NCBI GenBank assembly: GCA_028277795.1
Contig: JANQFP010000149.1
Coordinates: 1 to 50,588, forward strand
Origin: Rhodospirillales bacterium
Lineage (GTDB): Bacteria > Pseudomonadota > Alphaproteobacteria > Rhodospirillales > JANQFP01
Direction: 5' to 3'
DNA length: 50,588 nucleotides
In this document: positions 24,990 through 34,661 of the stretch, in pieces
Position numbering within the stretch: the stretch's first letter is position 1
Layout of the letters: each line of letters opens with the position of its first letter
The notes under the pieces: generated by a model
Told to the model about the DNA's origin: nothing
Seen by the model: only the letters and a program-made list of their open reading frames with translations
Databases searched by the model: none
Translations under genes and position numbers: made by a program

Positions 24990-26867
24990 TCAGGGATCGG
25001 TTCGGGCGTCCCGTCGCCGCACGTAGCCCAGCAGGGCGGTCAGAGCGGCCGGCGTGACACCCGAGATGCGGGCCGCGGCACCCAGGGTCGCCGGCTGGGC
25101 CTCGGCCAGCTTGCCGCGCACCTCATTGGACAGCCCGGGCACCGCCTGCAGGTCCAGGTCGCGGGGCAAGACCAAAGCCTCGTCGCGGCGGTAGGCGCGG
25201 ATGTCCGCTTCCTGGCGCTCCAGGTATCCGGCGTAATGGGCCTCGTTCTCAAGTTGCTCGGCGATGGGTGCGGCAATGGTATTCAGCTCCGACCACACCC
25301 CGCCCAGGCACGCCAGGTCGATGCCGGGGTAGGCCAACAGATCGAAGGCGCTGCGCCGCTGGCCGTCTTGATTGACCGGCATGCCCTGAGCGGCGAGCTG
25401 ATTGGGCGTTGCCGTCAGTCGGCGCAAAAGCGCCTGGGCCTCGGCCAGTGCGGCGGCCTTTTCTGCGTAGACCCGTTGCCGGCTTGGTGAGACGCACCCA
25501 ACGGTTTCGCCTCTGGGCGTGAGCCGCTGGTCCGCGTTGTCGGCCCGCAGACTGAGCCGGTACTCGGCTCGCGACGTGAACATGCGGTAGGGCTCTGAGG
25601 TCCCGAGGGTCACCAGGTCGTCGATCAACACCCCGATATAGGCCTCGGCCCGGTCGAGCACGAACTCCCGCACCGGCCGTCCCTGGGACCCGGCCACCAG
25701 GGCCGCGTTGATCCCGGCGACTACGCCTTGGGCGCCGGCCTCTTCGTAGCCGGTGGTTCCATTGATCTGACCGGCCAGGAACAATCCGGGCGTCCGCCGG
25801 GTCTCCAGGGTGGGATGGAGCTCCCGGGGGTCCACGAAGTCGTACTCGATGGCATAGCCCGGGCGGATCATGTTGGCCCTCTCCAATCCGGGGATGGTGG
25901 AGAGCAGGGCCTGCTGCACGTCCTTGGGCAGGGACGTCGAGATGCCGTTGGGATAGACCGTGGGATCGTCCACGCCTTCCGGCTCCAGGAAGATCTGGTG
26001 GCGGCTCCGATCGCCGAACCGAACGACCTTGTCCTCGATGGATGGGCAGTACCGGGGGCCAACGCTGTCGATTTGTCCCGAGTACATGGGGGCTCGGTGC
26101 AGGTTGGCCCGGATCAGGTCGTGGCTCGCCGGGGTCGTCCCGGTGATGTGGCACGGCACCTGGGGCGTCTCGATGCGTCCCGTCAGGAACGAGAAGGGTA
26201 CCGGCGGATCGTCGCCGCGTTGGATCTCCAGTCCCTCCCAGTCGATGGTGCGGCCGTCCAGCCGCGGCGGGGTGCCGGTCTTCAGGCGCCCGAGGCGGAA
26301 GCCCAATCGCCGGAAGGTGAAGGTCAGCCCGACGGCCCGCGGCTCGCCCACCCGTCCGGCCGGGATGGTGGCCTCCCCAACATGGATGAGACCGCGGAGA
26401 AAGGTGCCGGTCGTGATGACCACGGCCCCGGCGGTCAGGGTCTCTCCCTCCGCGGTACGCACCCCGCACACCCGCCCTGTGGGGTCCAGGACCAGGTCGT
26501 CAATCCCGGCCGCCGCCAGGTCGAGACCCCCCTGGCCCTCCAACGCCGCCCGCACCGCCTGCCGGTAACGGCGGCGGTCGGCCTGGGCCCGCGGGCCGCG
26601 CACGGCAGGGCCCTTGCTTTGATTGAGCACCCGGAAGTGGATGCCGGCGGCGTCGATGGCCCCTCCCATGACCCCGTCGAGGGCATCGATCTCGCGCACG
26701 AGCTGACCTTTGGCCAAACCGCCGATGGCCGGATTGCACGACATCTCACCGATGGTATCGAGGCGATGGGTGATCAGCAGGGTCCGCGCGCCCATGCGTG
26801 CGGCGGCGGCCGCGGCCTCGGTCCCGGCGTGGCCGCCGCCGACCACGATGACGTCATGGCCCTTCAT
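24990..26867 (-). CDS. mnmG: tRNA uridine-34 5-carboxymethylaminomethyl synthesis enzyme MnmG
   Basis: A 625-residue FAD enzyme (GidA) that, with MnmE, adds the carboxymethylaminomethyl group to wobble uridine of several tRNAs. Visible are the FAD-binding [21 protein letters not shown] at the N terminus, the signature [24 protein letters not shown] (from residue 43), and the second PROSITE-like region [20 protein letters not shown] (here [16 protein letters not shown]). The C-terminal helical domain that binds MnmE is complete. It is flanked by two parS sites and encoded between mnmE and rsmG. Confidence 0.97.
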   Translation of the reverse strand: MKGHDVIVVGGGHAGTEAAAAAARMGARTLLITHRLDTIGEMSCNPAIGGLAKGQLVREIDALDGVMGGAIDAAGIHFRVLNQSKGPAVRGPRAQADRRRYRQAVRAALEGQGGLDLAAAGIDDLVLDPTGRVCGVRTAEGETLTAGAVVITTGTFLRGLIHVGEATIPAGRVGEPRAVGLTFTFRRLGFRLGRLKTGTPPRLDGRTIDWEGLEIQRGDDPPVPFSFLTGRIETPQVPCHITGTTPASHDLIRANLHRAPMYSGQIDSVGPRYCPSIEDKVVRFGDRSRHQIFLEPEGVDDPTVYPNGISTSLPKDVQQALLSTIPGLERANMIRPGYAIEYDFVDPRELHPTLETRRTPGLFLAGQINGTTGYEEAGAQGVVAGINAALVAGSQGRPVREFVLDRAEAYIGVLIDDLVTLGTSEPYRMFTSRAEYRLSLRADNADQRLTPRGETVGCVSPSRQRVYAEKAAALAEAQALLRRLTATPNQLAAQGMPVNQDGQRRSAFDLLAYPGIDLACLGGVWSELNTIAAPIAEQLENEAHYAGYLERQEADIRAYRRDEALVLPRDLDLQAVPGLSNEVRGKLAEAQPATLGAAARISGVTPAALTALLGYVRRRDARTDP

Positions 26868-26914
26868 GGCCGCACTCTACGAACCGGCCTCAACCGAGTC
26901 AAACTGGCCGCCGG

Positions 26915-26930
26915 TGTTTCACGTGAAACG
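26915..26930. other. parS centromere site 2
   Basis: TGTTTCACGTGAAACG matches the parS 16-mer at 15 of 16 positions. It sits in the 63-base gap between the mnmE stop and the mnmG start, directly abutting the mnmE stop codon, and lies 1.95 kb from site 1. Confidence 0.93.
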
Positions 26931-28262
26931 TTACTTGCCGATGCAGAAGTCGGCGAAGATCACGTCCAGCATGTCCTCCACGCCCACCCTCCCGGTGATC
27001 CGCCCCAGGGCGCGCACGGCCAATCGGAGGTCCTCGGCCGCCAGCTCGGTGGGCCCGGCCTCCAGGGACCGCGCCAATGATTCCCGGCAAGACTCGAGGG
27101 CCCTTCGATGCCGCGCCCGCGTCAGGGCCGGTCCGCTGCCGGGCGCCAGCCGTTCGCCGACCGTCGCCCTGAGATCGTCTATAAGTCCATCCACCCCTTC
27201 ACCTGTCCGCACCGAGATGGAGCGCACCGGGCGGTTCTTCACCGCCTCGGGGATCGGGGGGCCGGTCAAATCCATCTTGTTGAAGACCACGAGGGCATCG
27301 TGATCCACCAAGTCCTCCGTTGCCGCATCCACGGGACGCTGGCGGTCGAACACCACCAGCCTGAGGTCGGCCAGCTCGGCCCGGCGGCGGGCCCGCCGCA
27401 CCCCTTCCGCCTCCACCCCCTCGTCCGCTTGGCGCAGGCCGGCCGTATCGGCAACGATCACCGGGTAGCCCCCCAGGTCCAGATGGACCTCGATCACGTC
27501 CCGGGTGGTCCCCGCCGTCTCCGCCACAATGGCGGCGTCGCGCTGGGCCAGATGGTTGAGCAGGCTCGACTTGCCGGCGTTGGGCGGTCCGACGATGGCC
27601 AGGGACAATCCGTCGCGCAGCCGCTCTCCGCGGTGGTCATCGGCGAGATGGTCGGCGATCTCGTCCATCACACCGGCCACCACCGTCCGCGCCCCGGCTT
27701 CCAGGCCCGCTGGCAGGTCCTCGTCGGAGAAGTCGATGCCGGCCTCCACATGGGCCAGGGCCCCCACCAAGCGCTCCCGCCAGGTCTCGTACAGCCGGCC
27801 CAGCTCTCCGTCCAGTTGGCGCAACGCCTGGCGCCGTTGTGCAGCGGTCTCGGCGTTGACCAGGTCCGCCAACCCTTCCGCCGCCGTCAGGTCCAGCTTG
27901 CCGTTCTCGAAGGCCCGGCGCGTGAACTCCCCCGGCTCGGCCGGCCGCAGGCCGGCGCAGCCCCCGACGGCCGCCAGCACGTCGGCCAGCACGGCGCGGC
28001 CGCCGTGGACATGAAACTCCGCCACGTCCTCTCCCGTGAAACTGGCCGGTGCCGGAAACCGCAGCACCAATCCCCGGTCCAGCGCCTCGCCGCTGGCCGG
28101 ATCGCGCAGGGTGGCGACGGTGGCGCGGCGGGGCGGTGGCCGGCACCCGGCGACAGCGGCTAAGGCCGCGTCGGCCCGTGGCCCTGAGACCCGGATGATG
28201 GCCACGCCCGCGCGTCCCATCCCGGAGGCCGGCGCGTAGATGGTCGGATTATCGATGTCCAA
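26931..28262 (-). CDS. mnmE: tRNA modification GTPase MnmE
   Basis: A 443-residue GTPase (TrmE/ThdF), partner of MnmG. The N-terminal folate-binding domain opens DNPTIYAPASGMGRAGVAIIRVSG and holds FTGEDVAEFHVHGG. The G domain has P-loop GPPNAGKSSLLN, GTTRDVIE, DTAGLR and NKMD. The protein ends with the essential CIGK motif. The only start matching homologues is TTG at 28262, with no visible Shine-Dalgarno sequence, so translation may be weak or coupled. parS site 2 immediately follows its stop. Confidence 0.95.
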   Translation of the reverse strand: MDIDNPTIYAPASGMGRAGVAIIRVSGPRADAALAAVAGCRPPPRRATVATLRDPASGEALDRGLVLRFPAPASFTGEDVAEFHVHGGRAVLADVLAAVGGCAGLRPAEPGEFTRRAFENGKLDLTAAEGLADLVNAETAAQRRQALRQLDGELGRLYETWRERLVGALAHVEAGIDFSDEDLPAGLEAGARTVVAGVMDEIADHLADDHRGERLRDGLSLAIVGPPNAGKSSLLNHLAQRDAAIVAETAGTTRDVIEVHLDLGGYPVIVADTAGLRQADEGVEAEGVRRARRRAELADLRLVVFDRQRPVDAATEDLVDHDALVVFNKMDLTGPPIPEAVKNRPVRSISVRTGEGVDGLIDDLRATVGERLAPGSGPALTRARHRRALESCRESLARSLEAGPTELAAEDLRLAVRALGRITGRVGVEDMLDVIFADFCIGK

Positions 28263-28300
28263 TGGGCAACGGACCGGGATAACACATCATGTTGTGTTTC

Positions 28301-28645
28301 TCAGTCCTCGGGCGTCAACATGAGGTGTCGGACGCGATCACCGTCCCGCACATGGGTGGTCAGGACCTCATCGATGTCCTCCCGGGTGGCGCAGCGATAC
28401 CACACCCCCTCCGGATAGACCACGACCGTCGGCCCGTTCTCGCACCGGTCCAGGCATCCGGAGGAGTTGATGCGTACGTCGGTCAGGCCGAATTCCTTGG
28501 CCCGCGCCTTCATGTAGTCCCGGAGGGCCACCGAACCCTTGTCGCTGCAGCAGCCCCGGGGATGCCCTTGTGGCCGGACGTTGGTACAGCAGAAGACGTG
28601 GCGGCGGTAATAGAGCGGCGGGTCGTCCGGCGCCCTGTCGCTCAT
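28301..28645 (-). CDS. Thioredoxin-fold (2Fe-2S) ferredoxin-domain protein
   Basis: A 114-residue protein of the small thioredoxin-like [2Fe-2S] ferredoxin family. Candidate cluster ligands are C19/C20, C32/C33, C64 and C68, arranged as FCCTN...RGCC...SGCLDRC, which is the family pattern. Redox partner unknown. The start overlaps the stop of the DUF6489 gene (ATGA), and mnmE follows 38 bases on, so it seems to belong at the head of the mnmE-parB operon. Confidence 0.88.
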   Translation of the reverse strand: MSDRAPDDPPLYYRRHVFCCTNVRPQGHPRGCCSDKGSVALRDYMKARAKEFGLTDVRINSSGCLDRCENGPTVVVYPEGVWYRCATREDIDEVLTTHVRDGDRVRHLMLTPED

Positions 28646-28905
28646 TTGCCCTCCTCGTCGGTTTCGGTCCGCGCCATGGCCGAGCTCATGCGCGACCAGA
28701 ACATCTTCTGCAACTGCTCAAGGCCCTGGAAGCCCGCAGGCAGCCACACCTTGAACAGGGCGTCGGGCTCCATGGCCGCCATGTTGGCGGTCATCCGCTC
28801 CTCGATGAGGTCGAGCATGCGCCCCTGCATGGGTTTCACGTCGGGCAGCCCGAAAAAGGAGCGCAGCTCCTCCGGCGTGCAATCGATATCCAAGGTGATC
28901 TTCAT
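28642..28905 (-). CDS. DUF6489-type small protein
   Basis: An 87-residue protein starting MKITLDIDCTPEELRSFFGLPDV, a pattern I recognise from short uncharacterised alphaproteobacterial proteins (DUF6489). It is predicted mostly helical and amphipathic (PMQGRMLDLIEERMTANMAAM, then a Phe/Trp-rich segment QKMFWSRM), without signal peptide or cysteine pair, which suggests a membrane-associating or self-assembling helix. Function unknown. It overlaps the ferredoxin gene. The 184-base gap to the divergent gene at 29090 (28906-29089) should hold the operon promoter; no clear motif is seen. Confidence 0.78.
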   Translation of the reverse strand: MKITLDIDCTPEELRSFFGLPDVKPMQGRMLDLIEERMTANMAAMEPDALFKVWLPAGFQGLEQLQKMFWSRMSSAMARTETDEEGK

Positions 28906-29089
28906 GGCCTGCCTCCCCTTGCCTCGCCTGCGACGGCCCCCGGTTCCGTCCCCAGACCGGCAAAAGACCCCAGGCATAAATGGTTGTTTCGCCGGCCGAC
29001 GGGCCCAAAATTAGTCCAGCCGGCCACCCCGCGCAACGGCTCCGTCACCGTCGCGGGAGGCGGCTCAGAGGCAGTTCCGGAATCACCCC

Positions 29090-31117
29090 ATGCCGCGCAA
29101 TCTCCTGGACCTCGAAACCAGCCCCTACTTGCTCCAACACAAAGACAACCCTGTCCACTGGCATCCCTGGAACGACGATGCCCTGGGGCGCGCGCGTCGC
29201 GAGAACAAGCCGATCCTGCTGTCCATCGGCTACGCGGCCTGCCACTGGTGCCATGTGATGGCCCACGAGAGCTTCGAGAACGAAGCCATCGCCGCGGTGA
29301 TGAACGAGCATTTCGTCAACATCAAGGTGGACCGGGAGGAGCGCCCGGACCTGGACGTCATCTACCAGACGGCGCTGGCCCTCCTCGGTCAGCAGGGCGG
29401 CTGGCCGTTGACCATGTTTCTCACACCCGAGGGCGAGCCCTTCTGGGGCGGAACCTACTTCCCGCCCACGGCCCGCTACGGCCGGCCGGGATTCCCCGAG
29501 CTCCTGCACGGCATTGCCGACACCTACCGGACCCAGGCCGACAAGGTGCAACAAAACGTGGTCGCGCTCCGCGACGCCATGGTCAAGCTGGGCCAGCCCG
29601 CAGGTGGCGACGGCCTCACCATGGACCTCATCGACCGCGCGGCCACCATTGCCTTGCGTATGGTGGATCCCCACCGGGGCGGCACCTCCGGCGCGCCCAA
29701 GTTCCCGCAACCCACCTTCTTCAAGTTCCTGTGGCGCGCCTACCGGCGGTCCGGCTCGTCCCTGTTCGGCGAGGCCGTGCGCGTGACTCTGGACGCCATG
29801 TGCCAGGGCGGCATCTACGACCACCTGGGCGGCGGCTTCGCGCGCTATTCCACCGACGAGGACTGGCTGGTCCCCCACTTCGAGAAGATGCTCTACGACA
29901 ACGCCCTGCTGATCGAGCTGCTGACGGAGGTGTGGCAGGAGACCGGCAGCGTCCTTTACGAGACTCGCGTCGCCGAGACCATCGACTGGGCGCTGGCCGA
30001 GATGACGGTGGGCGACGGCGAGGGCTATGCCTTCGCCAGCGCGCTGGATGCCGACAGCGAAGGCGAGGAGGGCCGGTTCTACGTGTGGGACGAGGCCGAG
30101 ATCGACTCCGTCCTGGGCACCGACTCCCCGACCTTCAAGGCCGCCTACGACGTCATGGCGCACGGCAACTGGGAGGGCCATACCATCCTCAACCGCCGCC
30201 GCGCGCCCACCCTGGGCGCCCCGGCCGTGGAGAGCAAGCTGGCCGAATGCCGAGGCCGGCTGAAGGAGGTTCGGGACGGACGCGTGCGCCCGCAGCGGGA
30301 CGACAAGGTGCTGGCCGACTGGAACGGCATGATGATCGCCGCCCTGGCCGCGGCCGGGGCCGCCTTCGACCGCCCCCAGTGGATTACCACCGCCGCCGAC
30401 GCCTTCGCCTTCGTCTGCCGCACCATGACCGCCGAGGGCCGGCTGCGCCATAGCTGGTGCGCCGGCCAAGCCCGCCACCCGGCGGTCATCGACGACTACG
30501 CCCAGATGGCCCGTGCCGCCCTGCTGCTCTACGAGGCGACGGCTGATGCCGCCTACCTGCACCAGGCCGAATCCTGGGTGGCCACCGCCGATGCCCGCCA
30601 CTGGGACGGAGACGCCGGCGGCTACTACCTCAGCGCCGACGACACCACCGACGTGATCACCCGCAGCAAGACCGTGGCCGACAACGCGGTGCCGCCTGGA
30701 AACGGGGTCATGGTCGAGGTGCTGGTGCGCCTTCACTGCCTCACCGGCGAGGAGGCCTACCGGCAGCGGGCCGAGGACCTGGTGCGCGTGTTCTCGGCCC
30801 AGTCCCCAGAGCACCTGATCAACATGCCGTCCCTGCTCAACGGCTTCGAGTTGCTCGACGGACCGGTCCAGATCGTCGTGGTGGGAACGCGCGATGACGA
30901 CCGCACCCAGCCACTGGAGCGAGCGGTCCACGAAGCGAGCCTGCCCCGCCGCATCCTGGTCCACCTGGCCCCCGGCACCGACCTGCCGGCCGGACACCCG
31001 GCCCACGGCAAGGACATGGTCGACGGTGCGCCGACCGCATACGTGTGCGTGGGCGCCACCTGCCGCCTCCCGGTCACCGACCCGGAAACCTTGAGGCGCG
31101 AGCTCCAGCTCCTGTAG
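29090..31117 (+). CDS. YyaL/SSP411-type thioredoxin-domain protein
   Basis: A 675-residue protein of the DUF255 family (mammalian spermatogenesis-associated protein 20). The N-terminal thioredoxin-like domain starts [21 protein letters not shown] and carries the CHWCHVM redox motif near residue 50. A long alpha/alpha-barrel (six-hairpin glycosidase-like) domain occupies the rest, with [33 protein letters not shown] recognisable in pieces. The biochemical role is unknown despite wide conservation. It is transcribed away from the mnmE operon and followed within nine bases by ogt. Confidence 0.92.
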   Translation: MPRNLLDLETSPYLLQHKDNPVHWHPWNDDALGRARRENKPILLSIGYAACHWCHVMAHESFENEAIAAVMNEHFVNIKVDREERPDLDVIYQTALALLGQQGGWPLTMFLTPEGEPFWGGTYFPPTARYGRPGFPELLHGIADTYRTQADKVQQNVVALRDAMVKLGQPAGGDGLTMDLIDRAATIALRMVDPHRGGTSGAPKFPQPTFFKFLWRAYRRSGSSLFGEAVRVTLDAMCQGGIYDHLGGGFARYSTDEDWLVPHFEKMLYDNALLIELLTEVWQETGSVLYETRVAETIDWALAEMTVGDGEGYAFASALDADSEGEEGRFYVWDEAEIDSVLGTDSPTFKAAYDVMAHGNWEGHTILNRRRAPTLGAPAVESKLAECRGRLKEVRDGRVRPQRDDKVLADWNGMMIAALAAAGAAFDRPQWITTAADAFAFVCRTMTAEGRLRHSWCAGQARHPAVIDDYAQMARAALLLYEATADAAYLHQAESWVATADARHWDGDAGGYYLSADDTTDVITRSKTVADNAVPPGNGVMVEVLVRLHCLTGEEAYRQRAEDLVRVFSAQSPEHLINMPSLLNGFELLDGPVQIVVVGTRDDDRTQPLERAVHEASLPRRILVHLAPGTDLPAGHPAHGKDMVDGAPTAYVCVGATCRLPVTDPETLRRELQLL

Positions 31118-31125
31118 AAAGGGGC

Positions 31126-31602
31126 ATGGCCCACCTCAGCCTGAACAGCCCGCTTGGGCCGCTCACCGTTTTCGAGGACGGCGGCGCCATCGTCGCCGTG
31201 GAATGGGGCCGTGCCCCCGATGGCCGCGTGACGCCCCTTCTTGCTGACGCCCGCGACCAGTTGGACGCGTACTTCGACGGACGGCGCCGCGCGTTCGACC
31301 TGCCCCTGCGGCCCGCCGGCAGCCCCTTCCAGCGCGCCGTCTGGGACGCCATCGCGGCCGTCCCCTACGGCGACACGGCCTCCTACGGCGACCTTGCCCG
31401 GCGTCTCGGGTCGTCACCGCGGGCGGTGGGCGGTGCCTGTGGCCGCAATCCCATTGCGGTCGTCATTCCCTGCCACCGCATCGTCGGCAGCGGCGGCCGC
31501 CTGACCGGATATTCGGGCGGAGACGGCCTGACCACCAAGGACGCCCTGCTGCGCCTCGAGGGCCACGGTCCAGCCCTGCCTCTGGCGGAGATTGCCTCAT
31601 GA
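31126..31602 (+). CDS. ogt: Methylated-DNA--protein-cysteine methyltransferase
   Basis: A 158-residue DNA-repair protein that takes the alkyl group of O6-methylguanine on its own cysteine. The active-site motif is IPCHRIV with C116. FQRAVWDAIAAVPYGDTASYGDLARRLG is the helix-turn-helix that flips the base. The protein lacks an Ada-type N-terminal domain, so it is the constitutive Ogt type. ATG 31126 follows AAAGGGG closely. Stop and next start overlap (ATGA). Confidence 0.95.
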   Translation: MAHLSLNSPLGPLTVFEDGGAIVAVEWGRAPDGRVTPLLADARDQLDAYFDGRRRAFDLPLRPAGSPFQRAVWDAIAAVPYGDTASYGDLARRLGSSPRAVGGACGRNPIAVVIPCHRIVGSGGRLTGYSGGDGLTTKDALLRLEGHGPALPLAEIAS

Positions 31603-32576
31603 CCAAAGCCATCCGCATCCACGCCACCGGCGGCCCCGAGGTGCTGTCGTGGGACGACTTCGCGGTCGAAGCCCCGGGCCCAGGGGAGGTCCGTCTGCGC
31701 CAGACGGCCGTCGGCCTCAACTACATCGACGTCTACCAGCGCACCGGGCTCTATCCTCTGCCCGGCCTGCCGGCGGTCCTCGGGATGGAGGGCGCCGGCG
31801 TCGTCGAGGCCGTGGGCCCCGATGTCACCGCTCTCAAGCCCGGCACCCGGGTTGCGTACGCCACCCTGCCGGTGGGCGCCTACGCCGAAGAACGCCTGAT
31901 TCCGGCCGACCGGGTCATTCCTTTGCCCGATGCCGTCGACGACCGTACCGCGGCGGCCATGATGCTGCAGGGGATGACCGCCCAATACCTCCTTCGGCGC
32001 ACCTACCGGGTGCAGCCCGGCGACGCCATCCTGGTCCATGCGGCCGCCGGCGGCGTCGGCCTCATCCTGTGCCAGTGGGCCAAGCACCTGGGCGCCACCG
32101 TCATCGGCACCGTGGGCAGCGACGCCAAGGCCGAGCTGGCCCGCGCCAACGGCTGCGACCACGCCATCGTCTACTCGTCCGAGGACTTCTTGGCCCGGGT
32201 GCGAGACATCACCGACGGCGAGGGCGTGGCGGTGGTCTACGATTCGGTGGGCGCTGCCACCTTCGAGGGCTCCCTGGACAGCCTGCGCCCGCTGGGCATG
32301 ATGGTGAGCTACGGCAATGCCTCGGGGCCGGTGCCGGCCTTCGAGCCGGCCATGCTGGCGGCGCGCGGCTCGCTGTTCTTCACCCGCCCCAGCTTGATGA
32401 CCTATACCGCAAAGGCCGAGGACCTGCGCGCCACCGCCGCCGAGCTTCTGGACGTGGTCCAGGCGGGCCACGTGCGCATTTCGGTCAACCAGACCTATCC
32501 CCTGGCCGACGCCGCCCAGGCCCACCGCGACCTGGAGGCCCGCAAGACCACGGGCTCGACGGTGCTGCTGCCGTAA
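31599..32576 (+). CDS. qor: NADPH:quinone reductase (zeta-crystallin type)
   Basis: A 325-residue zinc-independent medium-chain dehydrogenase. It begins with the Qor-like N-terminal domain (GPGEVRLRQTAVGLNYIDVYQRTGLY, in part) and has the nucleotide motif VHAAAGGVGLILCQWAKHLGATVIGT near residues 147-172. It lacks the catalytic zinc ligands, as in quinone oxidoreductases that make semiquinones with NADPH. The gene overlaps ogt by four bases and ends the plus-strand unit before a paired palindrome. Confidence 0.92.
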   Translation: MTKAIRIHATGGPEVLSWDDFAVEAPGPGEVRLRQTAVGLNYIDVYQRTGLYPLPGLPAVLGMEGAGVVEAVGPDVTALKPGTRVAYATLPVGAYAEERLIPADRVIPLPDAVDDRTAAAMMLQGMTAQYLLRRTYRVQPGDAILVHAAAGGVGLILCQWAKHLGATVIGTVGSDAKAELARANGCDHAIVYSSEDFLARVRDITDGEGVAVVYDSVGAATFEGSLDSLRPLGMMVSYGNASGPVPAFEPAMLAARGSLFFTRPSLMTYTAKAEDLRATAAELLDVVQAGHVRISVNQTYPLADAAQAHRDLEARKTTGSTVLLP

Positions 32577-32594
32577 CAGCTGGCATCAATACGA

Positions 32595-32670
32595 CCGTCA
32601 CTCCCCCGAAGGCGGGAGTCCATCACTACTCGGCAATTCCTGGATTCCCGCCTTCGCGGGAATGACGGTT
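32595..32670. repeat. Paired extragenic palindrome (REP/REPIN-like)
   Basis: Two imperfect copies of a roughly 28-base unit face each other around an 18-base spacer. The left copy contains CGTCACTCCCCCGAAGG (32596-32612); the right one, read on the minus strand, contains CGTCATTCCCGCGAAGG (32668-32652). Each can fold on GGCGGGA-type arms around GAAG. This CCGCGAAGGCGGGAAT-type repeat is common in proteobacterial genomes between convergent genes. Here it separates qor and rho and could end both transcripts. Confidence 0.8.
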
Positions 32671-32692
32671 TGGATGGGCGGGCGGGCCCCCG

Positions 32693-33949
32693 TCAGGTGT
32701 TCATGGCGTCGAAGAAGCCTGAGTTGGTCTTCGATTCCTTGAGCTTGGAGAGCAGGAACTCCATGGCGTCGGTGACGCCCATGGGCATCAGGATGCGGCG
32801 GAGGACCCACATCTTGGACAGGGTCCCCTTGTCCACCAGCAGCTCCTCCTTGCGGGTGCCCGACTTGGTGATGTCGATGCTGGGCCAGGTGCGCTTGTCG
32901 GAGAGCTTGCGGTCGAGAATGATCTCCGAATTGCCGGTGCCCTTGAACTCCTCGAAGATGACCTCGTCCATGCGCGAGCCGGTGTCGATCAGGGCGGTCG
33001 AGATGATGGTCAGCGAGCCGCCTTCCTCGATGTTGCGGGCGGCGCCGAAGAACCGCTTGGGCCGCTGCAGGGCGTTGGCGTCGACGCCGCCGGTCAGCAC
33101 CTTGCCCGATGACGGCACCACCGTGTTGTAGGCCCGCGCGAGGCGGGTGATGGAATCCAACAGGATGATCACGTCGCGCTTGTGCTCAACCAGGCGCTTG
33201 GCCTTTTCGATCACCATCTCGGCCACCTGCACGTGGCGGCTGGCCGGCTCGTCGAAGGTGGAGCTCACCACCTCGCCCCTTACCGAGCGGGCCATGTCGG
33301 TGACCTCCTCGGGCCGCTCGTCGATCAACAGCACGATCAGGTAGCACTCGGGGTGGTTCTCGGCCACCGAGTGGGCGATGTTCTGCAGCATCACCGTCTT
33401 GCCGGTGCGTGGCGGCGCCACGATCAGGGCCCGCTGGCCCTTGCCGATGGGACAGATCAGGTCGATCACCCGGCTGGTGGGGTCCTTGCCGACCTGGTTT
33501 TCGTCCTCCATGACCAGCCGCTCGTCGGGATAGAGTGGGGTCAGGTTGTCGAAGTTGATGCGGTGGCGCACGGCCGCCGGATCGCCGAAGTTGATGTCGG
33601 TCACCTTGAGCAGAGCGAAATAGCGCTCGCCGTCCTTGGGCGAGCGGATCTGGCCCTCCACCGTGTCGCCCGTGCGCAGCCCGAAACGCCGCACTTGGCT
33701 CGGCGACACGTAGATGTCGTCGGGGCCCGGCAGGTAGTTGGCCTCGGGCGAACGCAGGAAGCCGAAACCGTCCTGCAGGACCTCGAGGACGCCATCGCCG
33801 AAGATGGCGACTTCGTTTTCCGCCAACTGCTTGAGGATGGCGAACATCATGTCCTGCTTGCGCAGGGTGGACGCGTTCTCGATCTCCAGCTCTTCGGCAT
33901 AAGCCAAGAGATCGGCCGGCGACTTGGTTTTCAGTTCCTTGAGATTCAT
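32693..33949 (-). CDS. rho: Transcription termination factor Rho
   Basis: A 418-residue hexameric RNA helicase, the standard length. The N-terminal Rho domain starts [34 protein letters not shown] (read in pieces), followed by the RNA-binding [35 protein letters not shown] segment, the P-loop [11 protein letters not shown], Walker [14 protein letters not shown], the Q-loop and R-loop region near [20 protein letters not shown], and the Arg finger. ATG 33949 matches homologues; longer reading upstream is unsupported. It is the last gene of the hemE-hemH-hemJ group. Confidence 0.97.
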   Translation of the reverse strand: MNLKELKTKSPADLLAYAEELEIENASTLRKQDMMFAILKQLAENEVAIFGDGVLEVLQDGFGFLRSPEANYLPGPDDIYVSPSQVRRFGLRTGDTVEGQIRSPKDGERYFALLKVTDINFGDPAAVRHRINFDNLTPLYPDERLVMEDENQVGKDPTSRVIDLICPIGKGQRALIVAPPRTGKTVMLQNIAHSVAENHPECYLIVLLIDERPEEVTDMARSVRGEVVSSTFDEPASRHVQVAEMVIEKAKRLVEHKRDVIILLDSITRLARAYNTVVPSSGKVLTGGVDANALQRPKRFFGAARNIEEGGSLTIISTALIDTGSRMDEVIFEEFKGTGNSEIILDRKLSDKRTWPSIDITKSGTRKEELLVDKGTLSKMWVLRRILMPMGVTDAMEFLLSKLKESKTNSGFFDAMNT

Positions 33950-34189
33950 TGCGCTTTCAGAGAACGGGACGGTCGGACCCACGGCGCCCCGGCCGTGGCA
34001 ACCACCCATATTTCAGGTCCCGATCGAAACTCTAAAGCCAGGCGGAATGCCCGAATGCCGTCGAAGAAAAAACGGAGGAAGGGACTCGGGGTCTGGACCC
34101 CGACTTGTTGGTTGTTCCCACCATTAGCCAAACCGCCGGGGCCTGTCAAACGAAGACTTGCGGTCACCAATCCCCGACAGGGGGTCTCC
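33950..34189 (-). other. rho leader region
   Basis: This 240-base gap between hemJ and rho has no gene on either strand that I can support. The minus-strand transcript would contain a tight hairpin, CGGGGTC (34102-34096) / GACCCCG (34093-34087) around two bases. Long C/A-rich single-stranded stretches elsewhere would suit Rho binding. In many bacteria rho autoregulates by early termination in its leader, which this could serve. Confidence 0.45.
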
Positions 34190-34639
34190 TTAAAGCGGCT
34201 TGACGACGACGAAGATGACGATGCCGATCATCGCCAGCGTGGGCATTTCGTTCATCACCCGATAGAAGCGCTCGGAATGGCGGTTGGCATCGTCGGCGAA
34301 ATCCTTGCGCCAACGCGCCATCAGCATGTGCATGGCAAGGAGAGCGCCGACCAGGATCAGTTTGGCCCACACCCAGACCTCGGTCCAGATGCCCGTCCCA
34401 AGGTCCAGCAGCAGGATGACTCCAAGCACCATCGAGACCACCATGGCCGGGTTCATGATGGCCCGAAGCAGGCGCCGTTCCATGACCTTGAAGGTCTCCG
34501 AGGCCTCGGATCCGGCCGCCGCCGTCGTGTGGTAGACGAACAGGCGGGGCAGGTACAGGAGACCCGCCATCCAGGCGATGACGGCGATGACGTGGAACGC
34601 CTTCAACCACAGATAGGCCGTTCCGGACAATTCGATCAT
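34190..34639 (-). CDS. hemJ: Protoporphyrinogen IX oxidase HemJ
   Basis: A 149-residue membrane protein with about four helices, of the HemJ (formerly UPF0093/CopD-like) family. The first helix contains the conserved histidine in KAFHVIAVIAWMAGLLYLPRLFVYH, and a second helix pair carries MNPAMVVSMVLG and WVWAKLILVGALLAMHMLMARWRK with the conserved lysine. It oxidises protoporphyrinogen to protoporphyrin, the step before HemH, encoded 22 bases upstream. HemJ replaces HemG/HemY in most alphaproteobacteria. Confidence 0.93.
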   Translation of the reverse strand: MIELSGTAYLWLKAFHVIAVIAWMAGLLYLPRLFVYHTTAAAGSEASETFKVMERRLLRAIMNPAMVVSMVLGVILLLDLGTGIWTEVWVWAKLILVGALLAMHMLMARWRKDFADDANRHSERFYRVMNEMPTLAMIGIVIFVVVKPL

Positions 34640-34661
34640 GGTTGGTCCCCCCTGTGACCGC

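Noticed and set aside
32595..32670. CRISPR-like repeat
   Set aside because: Only two inverted, imperfect units with no regular spacers and no cas genes; fits an extragenic palindrome pair.
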